Shown here: positions 1-5,531 of the stretch, piece after piece
Layout of the letters: each line of letters opens with the position of its first letter
How positions within the stretch are numbered: the stretch's first letter is position 1
Origin: an uncultured Eubacteriales bacterium
Lineage (GTDB): Bacteria > Bacillota > Clostridia > Christensenellales > Aristaeellaceae
Length of the DNA: 6,756 nucleotides
Assembly: GCA_900553315.1 (NCBI GenBank)
Contig: USCW01000090.1
Coordinates: 1 to 6,756 of the forward strand
Direction of reading: 5' to 3'
Notes under the pieces: model-generated
Database searches by the model: none
What the model was told of the DNA's origin: nothing
What the model saw: the letters and a program-made list of their open reading frames with translations, nothing else
Translations under genes and position numbers: made by a program

Positions 1-36
1 CGCTTCTCTCAGAGAAGCGGCCTCTCCCCCCAGCGT
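1..36. repeat. Partial GC-rich palindromic repeat unit, cut by the window edge
   Basis: Bases 1-8 pair perfectly with 12-19 (CGCTTCTC / GAGAAGCG, loop TCA). The sequence after it (12-34, GAGAAGC followed by a C-rich run ending in AGCG) resembles the right arm of the hairpin at 60-101 (GAGAAGC, C-rich run, CTCGC). I infer that this is the centre and right half of a diverged copy of the same element, whose left arm lies before the window. No coding potential is seen here. Confidence 0.6.
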
Positions 37-59
37 CCCCCGTCTCTTAGGGAGGGAGC

Positions 60-101
60 GCGAGGGAGGGGGCTTCTCTTCAGAGAAGCCCCCTCCCTCG
101 C
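60..101. repeat. Perfect 20-bp-arm palindromic hairpin (dispersed repeat)
   Basis: Bases 60-79 are exactly the reverse complement of 82-101, separated only by TC, so RNA from either strand could form a very stable stem (about 19 bp with a 4-base loop). Its outer sequence GCGAGGGAGGGG recurs at 6741-6752 beyond divIVA. There is no T-run after the stem on either strand, so it does not look like an intrinsic terminator. It ends only 21 bases before the permease start codon, so it would lie in that gene's leader if transcription begins upstream. It could be a REP/MITE-type dispersed element. Confidence 0.85.
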
Positions 102-110
102 AATCATGAA

Positions 111-117
111 AGAAGGA
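111..117 (+). promoter_or_regulatory. Ribosome binding site of the permease gene
   Basis: AGAAGGA lies 5 bases before the ATG at 123. The gap between the hairpin (ends at 101) and the start codon is too short to hold a promoter, so transcription must start within or before the repeat. Confidence 0.6.
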
Positions 118-122
118 ATTTT

Positions 123-881
123 ATGACGATTACTTGGCAGATGTTTGCGATTGTTTGCCCACTTTGCTTTTTGGCGGGGTTTGTGGATAGCGTCGCGGGA
201 GGCGGGGGGCTGATCAGCTTGCCGGCGTATTACTTGGCGGGACTGCCGCCGGTGCTGGCAGCGGGCACGAATAAGCTCTCGGCGGGACTGGGCACGCTGG
301 CGGCCTCATGGCGGTTTTTGCGGGGCAAAAAGGTCGCGCTGCCGGTGGCGCTGCTCGCAGCCATGGGCGCGTTTCCCGGGAGCTGGCTCGGCACCGCCGT
401 GCTGCAAACCATTCCGGAGAATACCATCCGCATTATGATGATCGCCGCTATTCCCGTGGTCGCGGTGGTCGTGCTGCGCAAAAAAAGCGGCGAAAGCCAT
501 TGCCGCGTGCCGGAAAAAATGTATTTGCCGACGGCCTTTCTGATCGGTCTGGTCGTAGGCTTCTATGACGGCCTTGTCGGCCCCGGCACGGGCACCTTCC
601 TGATTTTGATGTTCACCATGATCCTCGGGCTGGACGCGGTACTGGCCAGCGGCACGGCTAAGCTGGTCAACCTCGCCAGCAATGTCGCCTCCGTCACCGA
701 AATGATTCTCGCGGGCAAGGTGCTGTTCGCCCTCGGTATTCCTGCGGCGGCGTGCGCTATCCTCGGCAACCTGCTGGGCGCATCCATGACGCTGAAAAAG
801 GGCGCTGGCTTCATCCGCGGGATGCTGCTGGCCGTGCTGGCGCTGTTGCTTGCAAAAATGGTGCTGGATGTGGTATCATAA
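123..881 (+). CDS. TauE/SafE family (DUF81) membrane permease
   Basis: This is a 252-residue, very hydrophobic integral membrane protein of the TauE/SafE family, whose members are thought to export or import sulfonates, sulfite/sulfoacetate or other organic anions. The substrate cannot be read from sequence. The family's internal duplication is visible: repeat 1 at about residues 19-65 (GFVDSVAGGGGLISLP, then AAGTNKLSAGLGT) and repeat 2 at about 141-190 (GLVVGFYDGLVGPGTGTF, then ASGTAKLVNLASNVAS). These glycine-rich motifs followed by GT-K segments are the family signature. About seven to eight membrane segments are likely, with a short basic loop near residues 119-132 separating the halves. 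Length is normal for the family. The ATG at 123 is chosen for its AGAAGGA ribosome binding site. No sulfur-metabolism gene accompanies it, and the next gene may have its own promoter, so it is probably functionally separate from its neighbours. Confidence 0.9.
   Translation: MTITWQMFAIVCPLCFLAGFVDSVAGGGGLISLPAYYLAGLPPVLAAGTNKLSAGLGTLAASWRFLRGKKVALPVALLAAMGAFPGSWLGTAVLQTIPENTIRIMMIAAIPVVAVVVLRKKSGESHCRVPEKMYLPTAFLIGLVVGFYDGLVGPGTGTFLILMFTMILGLDAVLASGTAKLVNLASNVASVTEMILAGKVLFALGIPAAACAILGNLLGASMTLKKGAGFIRGMLLAVLALLLAKMVLDVVS
850..879 (+). promoter_or_regulatory. Candidate sigma-A-type promoter for the anti-sigma/sigma operon
   Basis: TTGCAA (850-855) and TATCAT (874-879) are separated by 18 bases, with a TG one base before the -10 box (extended -10, TGG-TATCAT). 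Transcription would start near 886, giving a leader of about 29 bases that contains the GGAAGGGAG ribosome binding site at 896-904. The promoter overlaps the 3' end of the permease gene. It was found by eye and is not proven. Confidence 0.4.
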
Positions 882-914
882 CAAATCAGGGAAATGGAAG
901 GGAGCTGATGATCC

Positions 915-1304
915 ATGGAGGAAAACGTGGTGCTGACCGTGCCTGCACAGCGGGCTTATCTGCTGGTCATCCGCACGGCGCTGGGCGGCGTTGCGCTGGT
1001 CAACGACCTCGATGTGGATACCCTCGATGATCTGCGGCAGGCCGCCGACGAGGCCTGCGACTGCCTGATGCATCAGGGCGCTCCCGCCCATACCCTGCGG
1101 ATGGAGTCCCGCACCGCAGGTACGCACCTGCTGGTGACGCTCTTTGCTTCGCTGGACGAGGTGCCGGGCATCTGCCCCGCCCCCGGCGAGCTGGCGCTGT
1201 CTCAGGCCGTGCTGGAGACCCTCGTGCCTGAGGTACGCTTCTATACCCGCGCTGACGGATTGGTGGAGCGCATTGACCTGACGGTGCCCCGAGCCGTCCA
1301 CTGA
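915..1304 (+). CDS. RsbW/SpoIIAB-like anti-sigma factor with eroded ATP-binding motifs
   Basis: This 129-residue protein aligns well by eye with the N-terminal half of B. subtilis RsbW: LTVPAQRAYLLVIR and DLRQAADEACDCLMHQG correspond to RsbW's MKVPAQPEYVGIIR and DLKIAVSEACTNAVQHA. Such proteins bind a SigB/SigF-type sigma factor and hold it inactive; they are also GHKL-fold kinases that phosphorylate an anti-anti-sigma protein. Here the kinase motifs appear damaged. The N-box Asn (EACTN) is replaced by Cys (EACDC), no DxGxG (G1) motif is seen, and the GLGL-type G2 motif reads LALSQAVLETL. The family C-terminal strand region (LETLVPEVRFY) is still recognisable. It is shorter than RsbW or SpoIIAB (about 145-160). 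The ATG at 915 is preceded by GGAAGGGAG at 896-904. The adjacent sigma gene starts 8 bases after its stop, which strongly supports the pairing. No SpoIIAA/RsbV gene is in the window. I infer sigma binding without normal kinase activity. Confidence 0.75.
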   Translation: MEENVVLTVPAQRAYLLVIRTALGGVALVNDLDVDTLDDLRQAADEACDCLMHQGAPAHTLRMESRTAGTHLLVTLFASLDEVPGICPAPGELALSQAVLETLVPEVRFYTRADGLVERIDLTVPRAVH

Positions 1305-1312
1305 GGTGGCCC

Positions 1313-2065
1313 ATGAACGAAGAAAACCTGACGACGCTGCTGACCGCTTATGCAGCCTCCCCTGCGCCGGAAACGCTGGAAAGGCTGGTGGAAGGCTACC
1401 TTCCCCTGAGCCGCGCTATTGCGCGGAAATTCGCGGGCCGGGGCGTGGAGCTGGACGATCTGGAGCAGGTCGCCGCCATGGCTCTGATGAAAGCCATTCA
1501 GCGCTTCGAGCCCGATCGCGGGCTGAAGTTTTCCACCTTTGCCATGCCGACCATCGCGGGCGAGGTGCGGAATTACCTGCGGGATAAGGGCAGTATGCTC
1601 CGCATGAGCCGGGACAGCCGGTCGCTGCTCTACCGCTTGCAGCGGGTGCGGGACGAGCTGACCCAGCAGCTTCAGCGGGAGCCCTCCATTCGGGAGCTGG
1701 CACGCGCCATGGATCTGACGGACGACGAGCTGCTGGCTCTGCTGGACGCACGAAGCGCCTCGGAGGTTGTGTCCATAGACAGCATGGTCACAGACGAGGA
1801 GGACGGCGCAACGCTGGAAAAATTCCTCGGCGAAAGCGAAACGGGCTATACACAGGTGGAGAACCGTGACTGGATGAACTGGGTCTACAGCCAGGTCACG
1901 CCCATGGAAAGGCAGCTGCTCGACCTTCGCTATCACGACCGGCTGGGACAGCGGGACACCGCAAAGGCCCTCGGCGTGAGCCAAATGCAGGTCAGCCGCA
2001 TGGAGCGGCGGCTGCTGACGCGTCTGCGTCAGGCAGAAGAGACGCAGACGAACGCGCCGACCTGA
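1313..2065 (+). CDS. RNA polymerase sigma factor, SigB/SigF/SigG-type (sigma-70 group 3)
   Basis: This 250-residue alternative sigma factor directs RNA polymerase to a dedicated promoter set. Region 2 (about residues 25-95) contains the core-binding and -10 recognition signature DDLEQVAAMALMKAIQRF, followed by GLKFSTFAMPTIAGEVRNYL. Region 3 is at about 103-175 (REPSIRELARAMDLTDDEL). Region 4 is at about 185-240, with a helix-turn-helix at 213-239 (QRDTAKALGVSQMQVSRME). Length and domain order match SigB/SigF/SigG, and full regions 2 to 4 rule out an ECF sigma. The start codon has GAGGTG at 1303-1308 just upstream. The preceding RsbW-like gene is its likely antagonist. I cannot tell a general-stress role from a sporulation role: the usual spoIIAA-spoIIAB-sigF order is not present, so I leave the symbol empty. 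The hlyD-like gene follows after 19 bases without a terminator. Confidence 0.88.
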   Translation: MNEENLTTLLTAYAASPAPETLERLVEGYLPLSRAIARKFAGRGVELDDLEQVAAMALMKAIQRFEPDRGLKFSTFAMPTIAGEVRNYLRDKGSMLRMSRDSRSLLYRLQRVRDELTQQLQREPSIRELARAMDLTDDELLALLDARSASEVVSIDSMVTDEEDGATLEKFLGESETGYTQVENRDWMNWVYSQVTPMERQLLDLRYHDRLGQRDTAKALGVSQMQVSRMERRLLTRLRQAEETQTNAPT

Positions 2066-2084
2066 TAACGAAAGGAGACGGGCC

Positions 2085-3305
2085 ATGTATCAGATGACGC
2101 CCCCCAAGCCGCCGGAAAAGAGCCGCAAAAAGCTGAGCTTTTTCCAAATGCTGCTGATTGCTGCGGCGCTGGGCTTTCTGGCTTGGTATCTTTATACGAC
2201 CTTCGTCCCCGCAGCAGCCACCACGGCGGTAATCGAGGCGGGCACGCTGGGCGCACGCTATACGGGCGACGCGGTCATCGTGCGGGACGAGGTGCCCTAT
2301 GATGCGGACGGCGTGACCAGCGTGGACTATATCGCCGAAGAGGGCAGCGTGGTCCGCCGCAACCAGAATATCTGTCAGGTGTATTCCTCCGGCTTCAACA
2401 CCAAGGAAAACACCACCCTGCAAAACTATCGGGATCAGATCAAGGACTATCAGCAGACGCTGCTGTCCAAGGATTCCACCGCCGACGCGACAATGGATCG
2501 CCTGACCACGGACGTGCTGGATCGTGCCAAAGAGATTCGGCAGATGATCGCGGGCACGTCGGGCAACATGCTGAATCAGGAAAAGCTGCTGGACGCGGCC
2601 ATCACCGCCCGCCAGCAATACCTCAAGGAAAAGTACAACACCGACCAGCGGCTCTCCCGCCTGTACGACGATGAACAGGCGCAGGTGCAGCGCATTACCA
2701 GCTGGACGAAGTCCTATATCGCAACGCAGGAGAGTATCGTCAGCTTTTACTCCGACGGCTATGAATACGGCCTGAACATGAGCACCTACGAGAGCTTCAT
2801 TCCCTCGGACGTGCGCAAAATGTACAACGGCCAAAAGCCGGAGCTGACCACCGCCCAGAAGGGCAAGACCACCATCTACCGCACCGTGCAGGACGGTCAT
2901 TGGGCGGTGCTGATGCTGGTGAAGGATTCCAACTGGACGCCCGTGGACGGCCAGACCTACGAGCTGATGCTGGAAAAATTTGAAAACACCCACGTCAATG
3001 CGCAGGTCGTTTCCTCGACCCGCTCCGGCGGCGAGCTGCTGGTGCGGTTCCTGGTGCAGTCGGACGTGGATCCCGTGCTGTATATGCGTACCTGCACGGC
3101 GGAGGTCGGCGACTACGTGACCAGCCTGAAGGTGCCCGCCCGAGCTATTCATGAATACAAGGATATGACGGGCGTGGTCATCGTCAACGGCAGCTCCCAG
3201 GGCTTTATCCCCGTGAATATCCTGACGCGGGATGGAGACGATGTTTATATCGAAGCGATTCAGCAGGGACTGCTGTTCGAGGGCATGACGGTACGGCTGT
3301 TCTAA
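2085..3305 (+). CDS. HlyD-like membrane-anchored protein (membrane fusion/adaptor fold)
   Basis: This is a 406-residue protein with a short basic cytoplasmic N-terminus (KPPEKSRKK), one membrane segment at about residues 18-40 and an extracytoplasmic remainder. After the anchor, residues 46-102 look like half of a lipoyl/barrel-sandwich domain (GTLGARYTGDAVIVRDE, then AEEGSVVRRNQNICQVY). A charged helical stretch at about 108-225 probably forms a coiled-coil hairpin. The C-terminal part (about 330-406) is beta-rich and resembles the barrel of HlyD/membrane-fusion proteins (SLKVPARAIHEYKDMTGVVIV, then the C-terminal LLFEGMTVRLF). In Clostridia, proteins annotated as HlyD family are often found just upstream of yggS-sepF, as here. 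No ABC or RND transporter partner is nearby, so an envelope or division-related role is possible but unproven. The ribosome binding site is AAAGGAG at 2071-2077. Confidence 0.75.
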   Translation: MYQMTPPKPPEKSRKKLSFFQMLLIAAALGFLAWYLYTTFVPAAATTAVIEAGTLGARYTGDAVIVRDEVPYDADGVTSVDYIAEEGSVVRRNQNICQVYSSGFNTKENTTLQNYRDQIKDYQQTLLSKDSTADATMDRLTTDVLDRAKEIRQMIAGTSGNMLNQEKLLDAAITARQQYLKEKYNTDQRLSRLYDDEQAQVQRITSWTKSYIATQESIVSFYSDGYEYGLNMSTYESFIPSDVRKMYNGQKPELTTAQKGKTTIYRTVQDGHWAVLMLVKDSNWTPVDGQTYELMLEKFENTHVNAQVVSSTRSGGELLVRFLVQSDVDPVLYMRTCTAEVGDYVTSLKVPARAIHEYKDMTGVVIVNGSSQGFIPVNILTRDGDDVYIEAIQQGLLFEGMTVRLF

Positions 3306-3349
3306 ATCGAAATCTCCATCGACCGATTGCACAGGAAGGAGGCTTTCCC

Positions 3350-4036
3350 ATGGAGCAGACGGAGCTTCGGGCGCGGCTGGAAGCCATTCGCAGCCGCATG
3401 GCGCAGGCCTCGGCGGGACGCTATCCGCTGCCGAAGGTGCTGGCGGTGACGAAGACCCATCCGGCGGAGGAAATTCTTCCCCTTCGGGACGTGGGACTGA
3501 CCGCCATCGGGGAAAACCGCGTGCAGGAGATCCGCGAAAAACTGCCCGTGCTGAAGGACTTTTTCCAAATTCATCTCATTGGACAGTTGCAATCGAACAA
3601 GGTTAAATATATAATAGAGAATGTATGCTTGATTCATTCGCTGGACAGGCTGTCTTTAGCCATGGAAATTGACCGTCAGGCGCAGAAGCATGGCCGGGTG
3701 ATGCCCGTGCTGGTGCAGGTGAGTCCGGCCGGGGAACCGCAAAAGGGCGGGATGCCCCCGGAGGAGGTCATTCCATTCCTGCGACAGGTGCGCACGCTGC
3801 CGGGTCTTCATGTGGAGGGCCTGATGGCGGTCATGCCGCACCTGACAGACCGCGAGATACTGTCCGGCTTGTTTGCCAACATGCGCACGCTGTTTGAGCG
3901 GACGCAGGCGGAAGGCATAGATGGCGTGGAGATGCGCGAACTCTCGATGGGCATGTCCGGAGATTACGATCTGGCGGCGGCCCACGGAGCGACAATGGTG
4001 CGCATCGGCTCCGCGCTGCTCGGCCCCCGGGGCTGA
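3350..4036 (+). CDS. yggS: YggS/YlmE/PLPBP family pyridoxal 5'-phosphate homeostasis protein
   Basis: This 228-residue cytoplasmic protein has the alanine-racemase-like TIM-barrel fold that binds PLP without known enzymatic activity and buffers the cellular PLP pool. All family signatures are visible: the PLP Schiff-base lysine at K35 in VLAVTKTHP, GENRVQE at 54-60, HLIGQLQSNK at 75-84, a VLVQVSPAGEPQKGG strand/loop, LSMGMSGDYDLA from 198 and the phosphate-binding VRIGSALLG at 217-225. Length is typical. The ribosome binding site AAGGAGG lies at 3336-3342, 7 bases before the ATG. It is the first gene of the conserved yggS-sepF-yggT-ylmH-divIVA block and corresponds to B. subtilis ylmE. Its coding sequence contains an unusually AT-rich stretch with a near-consensus promoter (listed separately). 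Confidence 0.95.
   Translation: MEQTELRARLEAIRSRMAQASAGRYPLPKVLAVTKTHPAEEILPLRDVGLTAIGENRVQEIREKLPVLKDFFQIHLIGQLQSNKVKYIIENVCLIHSLDRLSLAMEIDRQAQKHGRVMPVLVQVSPAGEPQKGGMPPEEVIPFLRQVRTLPGLHVEGLMAVMPHLTDREILSGLFANMRTLFERTQAEGIDGVEMRELSMGMSGDYDLAAAHGATMVRIGSALLGPRG
3587..3615 (+). promoter_or_regulatory. Near-consensus promoter inside yggS, candidate promoter for sepF-divIVA
   Basis: TTGCAA (3587-3592) is followed after exactly 17 bases by a perfect TATAAT (3610-3615). It stands out as an AT-rich island in GC-rich coding sequence and uses two consecutive ATA isoleucine codons, which are rare among neighbouring codons. Transcription would begin near 3622, about 440 bases before the sepF start, and would serve sepF, yggT, ylmH and divIVA. 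The encoded residues (NKVKYIIENVCLIHS) fit YggS, so the protein is intact. Confidence 0.55.
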
Positions 4037-4049
4037 GACAAGGAAACAT

Positions 4050-4055
4050 GGGAGG
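4050..4055 (+). promoter_or_regulatory. Ribosome binding site that fixes the sepF start at 4063
   Basis: GGGAGG lies 7 bases before the ATG at 4063. The in-frame ATG at 4048 has only an AGGA 3 bases upstream, which is too close, and it overlaps this site itself. The later start also gives a typical SepF N-terminus. Confidence 0.7.
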
Positions 4056-4062
4056 AAAACAA

Positions 4063-5148
4063 ATGTCTTGGAAGGATTTGACGAACCGGGCCAAGGACTG
4101 GGTCAGGGAAAAGGGCGCAGAAATCTTTGCGTCCAAGGATAAGCCATACTCAGATCTTGGCAACGGCGGTTCCAGCGGCTACTATCCCGGGGTCGCGGCC
4201 CGTCAGGAGCGCACCCAGCGGATGCAGGCCATGAAGGAGGAAACCGCACGGCAAGCCACCATGCAGATGACTCAGTCCATCCCCGTGATGGAGAATCAGA
4301 CGCAGAGCGTGCCTATGCAGCAGGGGTATACCCAGCAGTTCCAGAACCCTCCCATGCAGCAGGGGTATACCCAGCAGTTCCAAAATGCCCCCGCCTCTAC
4401 CGGTTACACCCAGCAGTTCCAGAGCGCTCCCGCGTCCACGGGCTATACCCAGCAGTTTCAAACGCCCCCCGCGGCCGCTTATACCCAGCAGTTTCAAAAT
4501 TACGCGCAGGCTCCTCAATGGCAGCAGCCCCCGGTGCAGCAGCCTCAGCCCGCGCCCCAGCAGGCCCCGGATAACATCAGCTTTATGCCCGGCAACTACG
4601 TGGACGGCTCTCGCGCCTATGTGCATGTGGAGCGGATCACCCAGCTGGTGTCCTTCCAAGCCTGTTACCGCATCATTGAATTCATGAAGAACGGCGAAAG
4701 CGTCATCGTGAACACCGAGAGCATCCCCAACGAAGCAGAGGTCATCCGCTGTATTGATATGCTCTCCGGCGCAGCCTATACGCTGGGCTGCTCCATCACG
4801 AAGATCACCAATATCAAGCGTGCATACCTGATCTCTCCGCCCACGGTGCAGGTGCTGGCGGACGTGTTCATCAAGCGCATGAGCGACCGCCGCAATGAGG
4901 ATGGTATGCGCCGCCGCACGGGCCGCTATGCGGACGAACCCTCCCGCAGCTATGGCGAGGACACCTATACCGCGCCTCAGGCGCAGGGCTACGCACCTCA
5001 GCAGAGCTACGAGCCCCAGCAGATGGCTGCGGGCTACGGCAGCTATGCGGGCGGTCAGGACTTCGGTCAAACCTCCGCCTATCAGGGCGGCAGCAGTACC
5101 TTCGGCACCTATGGGAGCTTCGCCGCCGGCGGCTCCTATGGGCAGTAA
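4063..5148 (+). CDS. sepF: Cell division protein SepF, unusually long, with tandem-repeat linker and Tyr/Gly/Gln-rich tail
   Basis: SepF tethers FtsZ filaments to the membrane and helps align the division septum. From the ATG at 4063 it has 361 residues, against about 150 in B. subtilis. The N-terminus (MSWKDLTNRAKDWVREKG) is a plausible amphipathic membrane-targeting helix. Residues about 65-170 are a Gln/Pro-rich linker with five YTQQFQ repeats at a 13-residue spacing. The SepF/DUF552 core lies at about 180-263: ESVIVNTESIPNEAEVIRCI, then DMLSGAAYTLGCSITKI and RAYLISPPTVQV, matching B. subtilis VVVNLQRI and DFLSGTVYAIGGDIQ. After a basic RMSDRRNEDGMRRRTGR segment, residues about 290-361 are low complexity (YGSYAGGQDF, TYGSFAAGGSYGQ). 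The start is chosen from the GGGAGG at 4050-4055; ATG 4048 would add five residues. Position between yggS and yggT supports the call. The core is fairly diverged, and the repeat and tail functions are unknown. Confidence 0.85.
   Translation: MSWKDLTNRAKDWVREKGAEIFASKDKPYSDLGNGGSSGYYPGVAARQERTQRMQAMKEETARQATMQMTQSIPVMENQTQSVPMQQGYTQQFQNPPMQQGYTQQFQNAPASTGYTQQFQSAPASTGYTQQFQTPPAAAYTQQFQNYAQAPQWQQPPVQQPQPAPQQAPDNISFMPGNYVDGSRAYVHVERITQLVSFQACYRIIEFMKNGESVIVNTESIPNEAEVIRCIDMLSGAAYTLGCSITKITNIKRAYLISPPTVQVLADVFIKRMSDRRNEDGMRRRTGRYADEPSRSYGEDTYTAPQAQGYAPQQSYEPQQMAAGYGSYAGGQDFGQTSAYQGGSSTFGTYGSFAAGGSYGQ
4327..4497 (+). repeat. Five in-frame tandem repeats (39-base period) in the SepF linker
   Basis: The hexapeptide YTQQFQ is encoded at 4327-4344, 4366-4383, 4405-4422, 4444-4461 and 4480-4497. 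Spacing is 39, 39, 39 and 36 bases, i.e. a 13-residue unit of the form YTQQFQ-N/S/T-x-P-x4 with variable fillers (PPMQQG, APASTG, PPAAA). The DNA copies differ by synonymous changes (TAT/TAC, TTC/TTT, CAG/CAA), so the peptide appears more conserved than the DNA. This is a coding repeat. Confidence 0.9.
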
Positions 5149-5160
5149 AGGAGGAGTCGC

Positions 5161-5439
5161 ATGATTCTGGACACGATTTTCCGACTGCTGTATCTGGTGC
5201 TGTGGCTGTTTGACGTGGCACTGGTCATCTATGTGTTGATGAGCTGGCTCCGCCCCACCGCGAACAAGTGGACGGAAATGCTGCGCAAGGTCGTTGAGCC
5301 CGTACTGACGCCCATCCGCCGCATTCTGGTGGAGAAGCTTCCGCCCCGATGGCAGATTCTGGACTGGTCGCCGCTGGTGGCATGGCTGCTGGTGGAGCTG
5401 GTGCGCTATCTGCTCGGCACCCTGCGGGTGATTCTGTGA
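5161..5439 (+). CDS. yggT: YggT family membrane protein (YlmG)
   Basis: This is a small 92-residue integral membrane protein with two hydrophobic segments, at about residues 3-28 and 69-90, joined by a basic loop. The YggT motifs are present: a first helix ending in YVLMSWLRP, then VVEPVLTPIRRIL, then DWSPLVAWLLVELVRYLL. It has one YggT repeat; some homologues have two. YlmG/YggT proteins are linked genetically to envelope integrity, osmotic tolerance and, in cyanobacteria and plastids, to division and nucleoid organisation. The molecular activity is unknown. An excellent AAAGGAGGAG ribosome binding site overlaps and follows the sepF stop, leaving 12 bases between genes. Its stop codon overlaps a GTG (GTGA) that opens the upstream part of ylmH, suggesting translational coupling. 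Confidence 0.9.
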   Translation: MILDTIFRLLYLVLWLFDVALVIYVLMSWLRPTANKWTEMLRKVVEPVLTPIRRILVEKLPPRWQILDWSPLVAWLLVELVRYLLGTLRVIL

Positions 5440-5531
5440 AGGGTGACGAGACCGAAGCCCTCCGGGCGCGGCTGGATGATCTGGCCCGACGCGCAGGGCG
5501 CTTATGGACGCCCCTGTGCAGCCCTTTCTGA
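5436..5531 (+). other. Probable true 5' end of ylmH in a different frame (31 codons)
   Basis: GTG at 5436 overlaps the yggT stop as GTGA and opens 31 codons ending at the TGA at 5529-5531. The translation includes ALRARLDDLARRAGRLWTP and ends CSPF. This looks like the normal N-terminus of YlmH proteins (a short helix of the type LxxLxDLAxRA, then a segment leading into FLTxxE). The main ylmH frame continues exactly from here, with PF-LTQEERSLAQR, in the -1 frame. Joined at the CCT TTC codons, the product would be 249 residues, closer to B. subtilis YlmH (about 257) than the 226 residues from ATG 5504. Explanations are a lost base (one C added to the C-run at 5522-5524 restores a single frame), a programmed shift, or coincidence. 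Confidence 0.6.

Noticed and set aside
60..101. Hairpin as an intrinsic terminator
   Set aside because: No run of T follows the stem on either strand (+ strand continues AATCATGAAAG; - strand continues with C/T/A-mixed sequence), and a start codon follows within 22 bases on the + strand.
106..126. Six-codon leader peptide (ATG at 106 overlapping the permease start)
   Set aside because: It has no ribosome binding site of its own between the hairpin and the ATG, and it is short enough to be chance.
1992..3332. Long open frame on the - strand (446 codons) opposite the hlyD-like gene, with similar ones at 1241-2086 and 4150-5070
   Set aside because: They lie antisense to well-recognised genes, give His/Arg/Leu-rich translations with no recognisable motifs, and are expected from third-position GC bias. 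The SepF antisense frame simply mirrors the tandem repeats.
4048..4062. ATG at 4048 as the sepF start
   Set aside because: Its only upstream purine-rich site is 3 bases away. The ATG at 4063 has GGGAGG at ideal spacing and begins with the expected amphipathic helix.
4327..4497. CRISPR-like array
   Set aside because: The 39-base periodicity is in frame with sepF, and the units are contiguous peptide repeats with related rather than unique spacers.
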